A stretch of DNA of 64,000 nucleotides from Sphingopyxis indica (GTDB lineage Bacteria > Pseudomonadota > Alphaproteobacteria > Sphingomonadales > Sphingomonadaceae), in NCBI RefSeq assembly GCF_900188185.1, contig NZ_FZPA01000005.1:1-64000 (forward strand), written 5' to 3'. Positions within the stretch are counted from its first letter, which is position 1; each line of letters starts with the position of its first letter. Below are positions 45,023-51,713 of this stretch, one piece after another. The notes under the pieces are model-generated. The model had not been told where the DNA came from, made no database searches, and saw only the letters and a program-made list of their open reading frames with translations. Made by a program: the position numbers and the translations under genes.

Positions 45023-45097
45023 CTCCCCGCAGGCGGGCAGACGACCCCGATGACCTATGAAGCGAACGGCAAGCAATATGTGGTTGTCTATGCCGGG
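45023..45097 (+). pseudogene. Remnant of a PQQ-dependent glucose dehydrogenase C-terminus
   Basis: The frame reads LPAGGQTTPMTYEANGKQYV and then VVYAG, which is the conserved near-C-terminal block of membrane-bound PQQ glucose-dehydrogenase-type quinoproteins (in those enzymes it is followed by GH and about 10 residues). Upstream, immediately before the first Leu, the sequence changes into the dispersed repeat, and downstream the frame loses similarity after YAG. No other part of the roughly 700-800-residue enzyme is present. It is therefore a 25-codon fossil, not a functional N-terminus of the PilZ gene although it is in the same frame. Confidence 0.6.
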
Positions 45098-45193
45098 GCC
45101 GTCTTTTCATGGAAACGCCCGGCCGGAAATGAGGCCGCCCGCCCGGCGGGCGTTAACCGGTCGGAAACGGGTTGCACCGATGATGGTCCGGCC

Positions 45194-45895
45194 ATGGTTA
45201 TGCGCGGAACAATGCAGGAAACAGCCGACGGGCAAGCACGCCGGTCGTCGGAACGCTTCACCCTCAACCTTGTCGCCGAGGGCGGCGACGAAAGCGGGGC
45301 GGGCTATTCGGTCCTCGTCCACAACCTCTCCGCTTCGGGCATGTTGATCGAAACCGACGCTGCGCTGGCCGTCGGCCGCCGGTTCAGGATCGCGCTTCCC
45401 GAAGCCGAACAGGTGGTCGCGACGGTGGTGTGGAACAGCGAGCGGTTGTTCGGCTGCCGCTTCGACGCGCCGCTCGGCCAGTCGGCGTTGAGCGCCACGC
45501 GCCTGCGCAATCCGCTGCCGTCCGAATTCGATCCCTCGCGCCTCGCGCTGCGGTCGGGCATCGCTCTGGGCCTGCGGATCAGGGGGCTGCGCGAGGCGCA
45601 GGGACTCAGCCTGTCGGCGCTCGCGCGCAAGGCCGGGCTCAGCAAGCCGAGCATCTGGGCGTGGGAAGCCGGGAAATCGGTGCCGCGTCGCAAGAATCTC
45701 GACGCGCTCGCCGCGGCGCTCGACGTGCCCGCCGACGACATCACGAACGGCGATGCCGCCGTGCCGCCAACGCCGGGAAGCGCCGACGCCGGCGACCTCG
45801 GCAGCCTGCGCGAAGAGATCGACGCGTCGAAGCGGCGCATCGCCCAGGCGGCGGGCGTCCCGCTCGCCAGCGTCAAGATCGCCATCGAACTCTGA
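45194..45895 (+). CDS. PilZ domain-helix-turn-helix (XRE) fusion regulator
   Basis: The 233-residue call starts at the ATG at 45194; ATGs at 45200 and 45212 are equally possible, and the upstream in-frame part belongs to a remnant. The N-terminal PilZ domain (about 14-110) has both c-di-GMP contacts intact: RxxxR in ARRSSERF and NxSxxG in HNLSASGMLIE, followed by VVWNSERLFGCRF. The C-terminal XRE/Cro helix-turn-helix (about 125-185; LREAQGLSLSALARKAGLSK and WAWEAGKSVPRRKNLDAL) follows, then an Ala-rich tail. It reads as a possible c-di-GMP-responsive transcription factor. It stands alone, convergent to the IclR gene, four bases away. Confidence 0.8.
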   Translation: MVMRGTMQETADGQARRSSERFTLNLVAEGGDESGAGYSVLVHNLSASGMLIETDAALAVGRRFRIALPEAEQVVATVVWNSERLFGCRFDAPLGQSALSATRLRNPLPSEFDPSRLALRSGIALGLRIRGLREAQGLSLSALARKAGLSKPSIWAWEAGKSVPRRKNLDALAAALDVPADDITNGDAAVPPTPGSADAGDLGSLREEIDASKRRIAQAAGVPLASVKIAIEL

Positions 45896-45899
45896 CGCG

Positions 45900-46637
45900 C
45901 TAGCGGTCGGCGACGAGCGCGGCGCGAAGCTCGACGAGGCCCGCGCCGAGCGTTTCGACCTCCGCCGCGCTCCGCGACCCCGCGACGATCGAGGCCGAAA
46001 GGCAAAAGCCCGGCGCGCGCTCGGCGATCCCCGTCGCCGCGGTAACGACGCCGCGATGCGCAAAGCCGTCGTCGATCGCAAAACCGCGCGCGCGCGCGTC
46101 GCGTACCTGGCTTTCATATGTTTCGAACGGCAATTCGGCCTGCCAGCGCACGGGTGCGAAGCGGCGGCGTAGCTCGCTCGCATCGACGCCCTGCACCGCC
46201 GCCAGAGCGCGCCCCGCAGCGCCGCCGCCGAGCGGCTGGCGCTGATCGTCGGCAAGGCTGAGCCGCATCCCGGCATCGCTTTCGGCGTGCGCCACGAGTT
46301 GCATCCGTTCGCGCGACACGACCCGCCACAGCCCGACCGCCGCCTCATTATCCTGTGCAAAGCGCGCCATCAGCGGCTGCGCGCGCTCGGCCAGCCGGGC
46401 GGCGGCGTCTTCGCGAAGGAATGTGGCCGCCTGCCACCCTGTCGCGAGCCGGTATTTCCTGGATACAGGATCACGCTCAATCGCGCCTTCGTTCACCAAG
46501 GTCTTGAGAAGATTGAGGCAGCTCGACGGGCTGAGGCCGACGATACGGCCGATTTCGGACAGCGACAGCACGCCCGAAACGCCGAGCAGGCGGAGGATCG
46601 CGAACGCCTGGGACACGGAGCGGACGGGGCCAGTCAT
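45900..46637 (-). CDS. IclR family transcriptional regulator
   Basis: The 245-residue protein has an N-terminal winged helix (about 5-65; SVSQAFAILRLLGVSGVLSLSEIGRIVGLSPS region) and a C-terminal IclR effector domain (about 75-240). The ATG has GAGGAG upstream. It is divergent from the acyl-CoA gene cluster, sharing a 103-base promoter region with a perfect palindrome at 46652-46665. It is probably the local regulator of that cluster; the effector is likely an acyl-CoA or carboxylate intermediate, which is inference. Confidence 0.88.
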   Translation of the reverse strand: MTGPVRSVSQAFAILRLLGVSGVLSLSEIGRIVGLSPSSCLNLLKTLVNEGAIERDPVSRKYRLATGWQAATFLREDAAARLAERAQPLMARFAQDNEAAVGLWRVVSRERMQLVAHAESDAGMRLSLADDQRQPLGGGAAGRALAAVQGVDASELRRRFAPVRWQAELPFETYESQVRDARARGFAIDDGFAHRGVVTAATGIAERAPGFCLSASIVAGSRSAAEVETLGAGLVELRAALVADR

Positions 46638-46651
46638 TCATCTCCTCTATT

Positions 46652-46665
46652 TTCATATATATGAA
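46652..46665. promoter_or_regulatory. Candidate IclR operator palindrome
   Basis: TTCATATATATGAA is a perfect 14-base palindrome in an AT-rich divergent promoter region, 15 bases upstream of the IclR start codon and 75 bases before the dehydrogenase start. IclR-family sites are usually palindromes of this size in the regulator/target gap. Being very AT-rich, it also overlaps a plausible -10 region. Confidence 0.5.
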
Positions 46666-46740
46666 TAATCAATTCTGAATGTTGAAATGATGCGGCAGCC
46701 GCCCTATCGCGCTATCGGTTGATTCGACGGGAGAGTGCCC

Positions 46741-47658
46741 ATGGGCAAATGTCTGGACGGCAAGGTCGTTGCGATCACCGGCGCGGGGCGCGGGATCGGG
46801 CGCGAGCTGGCGCTGCATTGCGCGGCGCAAGGCGCAGCGGTCGTTGTCAACGACCCCGGCGTCGCGCAAGCGGGCGACGGCGGCGATGCGGCGCCGGCGC
46901 AGACGACCGCCGATGAGATTGTCGCGGCGGGCGGCCGGGCGGCCGCCAATTTCGGCAATGTCGCCGATCCGAAGGAAGCGACCTCGATCGTCGAGGATGC
47001 GGTCGCGAAATTCGGCCGCATCGACGCAGTGGTCAACAACGCCGGCATCCTGCGCGACACCATCTGGCACAAGATGAGCTATGAGGACTGGAAGAGCGTC
47101 ATCGAGGTCAACCTCACCGGCGTCTTCAACGTCTCGAAGGCTGCAACGCCCTATTTTCGAGAGCAGCAGTCTGGGAGCTTCATCCACTTCACCTCGACGA
47201 GCGGCCTGATCGGCAACGTCGGTCAGGCCAATTATTCGGCCGCAAAGCTCGGCGTCGTCGCGCTGTCGCAGTCGATCGCGCTCGATATGGCGCGCGTCGG
47301 GGTGCGCTCGAACTGCATCGCGCCCTTCGCATGGAGCCGCATGACCAGCTCGATCCCGGCGACGACCCCTGCCGAGCAAGAGCGCGTCAAGCGGCTCCAG
47401 CAGATGTCGGCTGACAAGATCGCGCCACTCGTCGCCTATCTCGCCTCCGACCTGTCCAAGGACGTGACGAACCAGATCTTCAGCGTGCGCAAGAACGAAA
47501 TCCTGCTCTTTTCCAAGCCGCGCCCGATCCGCTCGATGACGAAACTCGAAGGCTGGAGCGCCGAGGCGATCGCCGACGAGCTGATCCCCGCCTTCCGCCC
47601 CAGCTTCGCACGCGCCGACGAGGTGTCGGCGCACGTCTTCCCCTACGACCCCATCTGA
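46741..47658 (+). CDS. Short-chain dehydrogenase/reductase, acyl-CoA or hydroxysteroid type
   Basis: The 305-residue enzyme starts at the ATG at 46741, with GGGAG upstream. It has a Rossmann fold with TGAGRGIG (residues 14-21), NNAG, catalytic Ser in HFTSTSGLIG and YSAAK. The inserted NDPGVAQAGDGG segment after the second strand and the long C-terminus resemble the (3R)-hydroxyacyl-CoA dehydrogenase part of 17-beta-HSD type 4-like proteins. NAD(P)-dependent oxidation of a 3-hydroxyacyl-CoA is the likely role. It leads an operon with the acyl-CoA dehydrogenase ten bases downstream. Confidence 0.82.
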   Translation: MGKCLDGKVVAITGAGRGIGRELALHCAAQGAAVVVNDPGVAQAGDGGDAAPAQTTADEIVAAGGRAAANFGNVADPKEATSIVEDAVAKFGRIDAVVNNAGILRDTIWHKMSYEDWKSVIEVNLTGVFNVSKAATPYFREQQSGSFIHFTSTSGLIGNVGQANYSAAKLGVVALSQSIALDMARVGVRSNCIAPFAWSRMTSSIPATTPAEQERVKRLQQMSADKIAPLVAYLASDLSKDVTNQIFSVRKNEILLFSKPRPIRSMTKLEGWSAEAIADELIPAFRPSFARADEVSAHVFPYDPI

Positions 47659-47668
47659 GGAACAGGCC

Positions 47669-48838
47669 ATGAGCAACCCCGGCATGGACGCCGACGTTTT
47701 CGACCAGTTCATCGAGCAGCTCGAACGCTATGTGCGCGAACGGCTGCTTCCGGCCGAAAAGGGCATCATCGAAAGCGACGAAATCCCGGCTGACATATTG
47801 GCCGAAATGCGCGACATGGGCCTGTTCGGGCTGACGATCCCCGAGGAATATGGCGGCGCCGGGATGAACGTCAGCCAATATATCAAAACAATCCATAGGC
47901 TCAGCTATGCGATGCCGGCCTTCCGCTCGATCATCTCGATCAACATCGGCATGTTCACCTCGGCGCTCAAAAATGGCGGCACAGAAGCACAGAAGGCTGA
48001 GTGGCTGCCGCGTGTCGCCGCGGGCGAGATCGCCTGCTTCGGGCTGACCGAACCCGGGTCGGGATCGGATTCGGCCGGGCTCCAGACCACCGCGACGCAG
48101 ACCGACAACGGCTGGGTGCTCAACGGCACCAAGCGCTATATCACCAATTCGCCGTTCGCGAAGGTCGGGCTGATCATGGCGCGGACGAGCAAGGAAAATC
48201 TGCCGAAAAACGCGCATGTCTCGGCCTTCGTCGTGCCGATGGACGCCCCCGGCGTCTCGGTCGGCAAGCCGGACAAGAAGATGGGCCAGGCGGGGAGCCA
48301 CATCGCCGACATCGTGATGGACGACGTCCGCGTCGGCGGCGAGGCGCTGCTCGGCGGCGAGCTCGGCAAGGGCTTTGCCTATGCGATGATGAGCCTCGAC
48401 AATGGCCGCATGTCGGTCGGCGCCGCCGCGACCGCCTATGCGCGCCGGGCGCTCGACAGCGCCGTGCGCTACGCGACCGAACGCAAGGCGTTCGGCGAGC
48501 CCATCGCCAATTTTCAGTTGATCCAGCAGATGCTCGCGCAGAGCGAGATCGACATCTATGCTGCCGAATGCATGATGGCCGACGTCACGCGCCGCGCCGA
48601 CGCGGGCGAGAATGTCCTGCGCAAAGCCGCGGCGTTCAAGGTATTTGCCAGCGAAATGTGTGGCCGCGTCGTCGACGCCTGCGTTCAGGTCTATGGCGGC
48701 GCGGGCTATCTTGCCGAATATGACGCCGAGCGTTTCTTCCGCGACGCGCGCATCTATCGCATCTACGAAGGCACGACGCAGATCCTGCAACTCCAGATCG
48801 CGAAGCATATGCTGCGCGAGTTTCATGCAGGTGTCTAA
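47669..48838 (+). CDS. Acyl-CoA dehydrogenase
   Basis: The 389-residue FAD enzyme is of normal length. It has MGLFGLTIPEEYGGAGM, ACFGLTEPGSGSD and WVLNGTKRYITNSP in the middle domain, RKAFGEPIANFQLIQ in the C-terminal helical domain, and IYEGTTQI near the end, where many family members carry the catalytic Glu. It introduces a 2,3-double bond into an acyl-CoA. The ATG has GAGGAA upstream. The exact chain type cannot be told; neighbours suggest a short branched or dicarboxylyl substrate. Confidence 0.9.
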   Translation: MSNPGMDADVFDQFIEQLERYVRERLLPAEKGIIESDEIPADILAEMRDMGLFGLTIPEEYGGAGMNVSQYIKTIHRLSYAMPAFRSIISINIGMFTSALKNGGTEAQKAEWLPRVAAGEIACFGLTEPGSGSDSAGLQTTATQTDNGWVLNGTKRYITNSPFAKVGLIMARTSKENLPKNAHVSAFVVPMDAPGVSVGKPDKKMGQAGSHIADIVMDDVRVGGEALLGGELGKGFAYAMMSLDNGRMSVGAAATAYARRALDSAVRYATERKAFGEPIANFQLIQQMLAQSEIDIYAAECMMADVTRRADAGENVLRKAAAFKVFASEMCGRVVDACVQVYGGAGYLAEYDAERFFRDARIYRIYEGTTQILQLQIAKHMLREFHAGV

Positions 48839-48852
48839 GGGCAACAGTTTCA

Positions 48853-48953
48853 AAGCCCCTCCCCTTCAGGGGAGGGGTTGGGGTGGGGCCTCGAAGCGTT
48901 GCGCAAGGCCGATAAGCCCCACCCCCAACCCCTCCCCTGAAGGGGAGGGGCTT
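48853..48953. repeat. Large inverted repeat, CCCCTCCCC family
   Basis: Two arms (48853-48889 and 48916-48953) are reverse complements over about 37 bases with one single-base insertion, separated by a 26-base loop. Each arm contains a smaller palindrome CCCCTCCCCTTCAGGGGAGG. It sits between the acyl-CoA dehydrogenase and the CoA transferase. There is no T-run, so it looks like a dispersed palindromic element rather than a standard terminator, although the hairpin would be strong in RNA. Confidence 0.75.
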
Positions 48954-48987
48954 GATCTCATCCTCCTCGTTCGGCGAGGCGGCGCCC

Positions 48988-50184
48988 ATGTATAAGCTCC
49001 TCTCCGGCCTCTCCGTCATCGAAGCGTCGTCCTTCGTCGCCTCGCCCACCGCCGGCCTCTATCTCGCACAATTCGGCGCCGAGGTGATCCGCGTCGACCA
49101 GATCGGCGGCGGCCCCGATTTCCGGCGCTGGCCGGTGACGGCGGAGAATGACTCGCTCTATTGGGAAAATCTCAACCGCGCGAAAAAGTCGGTCGCGCTC
49201 GACCTTGGCCGGCCCGAGGGGCGCGAGCTGTTGCAGGCGCTCGTGCGCGCGACGGGGCAGTTCGTGACCAATTTCCCGGTCGATGGCTTCCTGTCGCACG
49301 AGACATTGGCAAAGGAATGCCCCGACCTCGTCACCGTGCGCGTGATGGGCTGGCCCGACGGATCGCCCGCGCTCGACTATACGGTGAACAATGCGGTCGG
49401 CTATCCGATGCTCACCGGACCCGGCCCCGAGCCGGTCAACCATGTCCTCCCCGCGTGGGATCTGCTCACGGGTGCCTATGCCGCCTTTGCGCTGCTCGCC
49501 GCGATCCAGCGCCGCACCGCGACCGGCGAAGGCGGCGAGGTGCGCCTGCCGCTTTCGGACGTCGCGATCGGCACCGTCGCCAATATGGGCGGCATCGCCG
49601 AAATGCTCTATTCGGGTGAAAACCGGCCGCGCCTCGGCAATGCGGTCTATGGGCTGTTCGGGCGCGATTTCACGACGCGCGACGGGGTGCGCACGATGAT
49701 CGTCGTCGTGACCCCGCGCCAGTGGACCAACCTGATCGCGGCGCTGAAGCTCGGCGACGCGGTCGCGGCGGTCGAGGCGACACGCGGCGTCAGCTTCGCC
49801 AAGGACGACGGGTTGCGCTTTCAGCACCGCGACGCGCTCTATCCGCTGTTCGAGCGCGCGATTGCGGCGCGCGACCACGCCGATCTCGCCGCCGCCTTCG
49901 ACGCGGGCGGGATCGTCCATTCGCCCTATCGCACGATGCTCGACGCCGCGAACGACCCCGCGCTCGTCGCGAACAATCCGATCTTCGGCGCCGCCGATAA
50001 TCCGAGCGGCTTTGCCTATCCCGCCGCGGGCGCCTTTGCGACGGTGCCGCAGATGGAGCGCCAGCCCCCCCGCCCAGCCCCGCGAAATGGCCAGCACAGC
50101 GAGGAGGTACTGGCGGAGCGGCTCGGGCTTGGCTCGGGCGAAATCGCCCGCCTGATCGACGACGGAGTGGTCGGTGCCGGATAA
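48988..50184 (+). CDS. Class III CoA transferase, 2-methylfumaryl(mesaconyl)-CoA isomerase-like
   Basis: The 398-residue protein starts at the ATG at 48988 (GAGGCGG upstream). It has the CaiB/BaiF fold: AQFGAEVIRVDQIGGGPDFR, NLNRAKKSVALDLGRPEGREL, a NHVLPAWDLLTGAYAAFALL block and RDALYPLFERAI. The particular phrases IGGGPDFRRWPVT, DYTVNNAVG and NHVLPAWDL match my memory of the mesaconyl-CoA C1-C4 CoA transferase (Mct) subgroup rather than formyl-CoA transferases. That enzyme moves CoA between the two carboxyls of mesaconate. The assignment to subgroup is from recall and needs checking. A methylsuccinyl-CoA dehydrogenase-like gene lies 1.5 kb downstream. Confidence 0.75.
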   Translation: MYKLLSGLSVIEASSFVASPTAGLYLAQFGAEVIRVDQIGGGPDFRRWPVTAENDSLYWENLNRAKKSVALDLGRPEGRELLQALVRATGQFVTNFPVDGFLSHETLAKECPDLVTVRVMGWPDGSPALDYTVNNAVGYPMLTGPGPEPVNHVLPAWDLLTGAYAAFALLAAIQRRTATGEGGEVRLPLSDVAIGTVANMGGIAEMLYSGENRPRLGNAVYGLFGRDFTTRDGVRTMIVVVTPRQWTNLIAALKLGDAVAAVEATRGVSFAKDDGLRFQHRDALYPLFERAIAARDHADLAAAFDAGGIVHSPYRTMLDAANDPALVANNPIFGAADNPSGFAYPAAGAFATVPQMERQPPRPAPRNGQHSEEVLAERLGLGSGEIARLIDDGVVGAG

Positions 50185-50202
50185 ATTGCCCTTTTTCTCT
50201 CC

Positions 50203-50312
50203 GTGTGCCCCCGCGAAGGCGGGGGTCCATCACCGGCGCTCTCGCCGCTCCCTAGCCGTTGGTATGGAACACGAGGGTTGGATGATGGGCCCCCGCCTTC
50301 GCGGGGGCACAC
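50203..50312. repeat. Inverted repeat, GTGTGCCCCCGCGAAGG family
   Basis: Arms at 50203-50232 and 50283-50312 are reverse complements over 30 bases with two mismatches, around a 50-base spacer. Each arm carries the CCCCCGCGAAGGCGGGGG mini-palindrome. It lies between the CoA transferase and thiolase genes. A related core occurs at about 34497. It is probably a dispersed palindromic element. Confidence 0.75.
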
Positions 50313-50346
50313 AAGCTTATGACCTGACAAATGTTGGAGACCCGAT

Positions 50347-51561
50347 ATGACCCTGCGCCGCGCCGCCATCGTCGCCCCGATCCGCACCGCCGTCGGCAAG
50401 TTCGGCGGCACCCTGTCGCCGCTCACCGCGGGTGAGCTGGGCGCGGTGATCCTGAAAGCCTTGGTCGAGCGCACGAAAATCGACCCGGCGCGCGTCGACG
50501 ACGTCGTCTTCTCGCAAGGTTACGGCAATGGCGAGGCGCCCGCGATTGGCCACTGGTCGTGGCTCGCCGCCGGCCTGCCGCTCGAGGTCCCCGGATACCA
50601 GCTCGACCGCCGCTGCGGGTCGGGGCTGCAGGCGGTCGTCAACGCCGCGATGATGGTGCAGACGGGCATGTCCGATGTCGTCGTCGCGGGCGGTGTCGAA
50701 TCCATGTCGAATGTCGAGCATTATTCGACCGACATTCGCAAGGGCGTGCGTGCGGGCAATCTGACGCTGCACGACCGGCTGACGCGCGGGCGGCTGATGT
50801 CGCAGCCGATCGAACGCTTCGGCGTCATTTCGGGGATGATCGAGACCGCCGAAAATCTCGCGAAGGATTATGGCATCACCCGCGAGGCCGCCGACGCCTA
50901 TGCGGTGCGCAGCCACCAGCGCGCCGCCGCCGCATGGGACAAGGGATTGTTCAACGACGAACTCGTCCCGGTCAGTGTGCCGCAGCGCAAGGGCGACCCG
51001 ATCGTCTTCGACCATGACGAGGGCTATCGCGCCGACGCGACGATGGAATCGCTCGGCAAGCTGCGCGCGCTCGAGGGCGGCGTGGTCACTGCGGGCAATG
51101 CGAGCCAGCAGAATGACGCCGCCGCGGCGTGCCTCGTCGTCGCCGAGGACAAGCTCGAAGAACTCGGGCTCGAGCCGATCGCCTGGTATCATAGCTCGGC
51201 CGCCGCGGGCTGCGACCCGAGCCGGATGGGAATCGGGCCGGTGCCCGCCGTCGAACGGCTGTTCGCACGCAATGGCCTCGGCTGGGGCGACATCGACCTT
51301 GTCGAGCTCAACGAGGCTTTCGCGCCGCAGGTGCTCGCGGTGCTCAAGGGGTGGGGCTGGTCCGACGACGACAGCCGGGGCGACATCCTCAACGTCAACG
51401 GCTCGGGCATCTCGCTCGGCCATCCGATCGGCGCGACCGGCGGGCGCATCCTTGCCAATCTGACCCGCGAGCTGGTGCGCAGGGACGGTCGCTATGGCCT
51501 TGAAACCATGTGCATCGGCGGCGGTCAGGGCATCGCCGCGATCTTCGAGCGCGCGGTTTGA
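50347..51561 (+). CDS. Acetyl-CoA C-acyltransferase (thiolase)
   Basis: The 404-residue thiolase has the nucleophile C90 in LDRRCGSGLQAV, the family blocks VVAGGVESMSN and NVNGSGISLGHPIGATGGR, and the second cysteine in ETMCIGGGQGIAA. It cleaves 3-ketoacyl-CoA with CoA to acetyl-CoA and a shortened acyl-CoA, or condenses two acyl-CoAs. The ATG has GGAGA upstream. It completes a beta-oxidation-like set with the dehydrogenases in this cluster, although no enoyl-CoA hydratase is encoded here. Confidence 0.92.
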   Translation: MTLRRAAIVAPIRTAVGKFGGTLSPLTAGELGAVILKALVERTKIDPARVDDVVFSQGYGNGEAPAIGHWSWLAAGLPLEVPGYQLDRRCGSGLQAVVNAAMMVQTGMSDVVVAGGVESMSNVEHYSTDIRKGVRAGNLTLHDRLTRGRLMSQPIERFGVISGMIETAENLAKDYGITREAADAYAVRSHQRAAAAWDKGLFNDELVPVSVPQRKGDPIVFDHDEGYRADATMESLGKLRALEGGVVTAGNASQQNDAAAACLVVAEDKLEELGLEPIAWYHSSAAAGCDPSRMGIGPVPAVERLFARNGLGWGDIDLVELNEAFAPQVLAVLKGWGWSDDDSRGDILNVNGSGISLGHPIGATGGRILANLTRELVRRDGRYGLETMCIGGGQGIAAIFERAV

Positions 51562-51615
51562 GCAGGTGCGACCGGGCAGCAATAGGCGATCCAATTGAAA
51601 CGAGCCTCTCCTACT

Positions 51616-51688
51616 CGTCACCCCGGACTTGATCCGGGGTCCATTCCGGCGCCGATGTCATGGACCCCGGATCAAGTCCGGGGTGACG
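51616..51688. repeat. Perfect 28-base inverted repeat, CGTCACCCCGGACTTGATCC family
   Basis: Arms at 51616-51643 and 51661-51688 are exact reverse complements of 28 bases with a 17-base loop. Each arm contains a CCCCGGA...TCCGGGG mini-palindrome. Elements of this type are widespread between genes in alphaproteobacteria. It could end thiolase transcription, but it lacks a T-run and the next gene starts only 26 bases later. Confidence 0.8.
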
Positions 51689-51713
51689 AAGGAAGAGAGG
51701 ACAAGCTCCGAAG

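Noticed and set aside
45020..45193. N-terminal extension of the PilZ-HTH protein
   Set aside because: The segment contains a glucose-dehydrogenase remnant and then low-complexity sequence, and starts right at a dispersed repeat.
48853..48953. Rho-independent terminator after the acyl-CoA dehydrogenase
   Set aside because: The hairpin is strong but lacks a following T-run and is flanked by operon genes, so it is listed as a repeat element.
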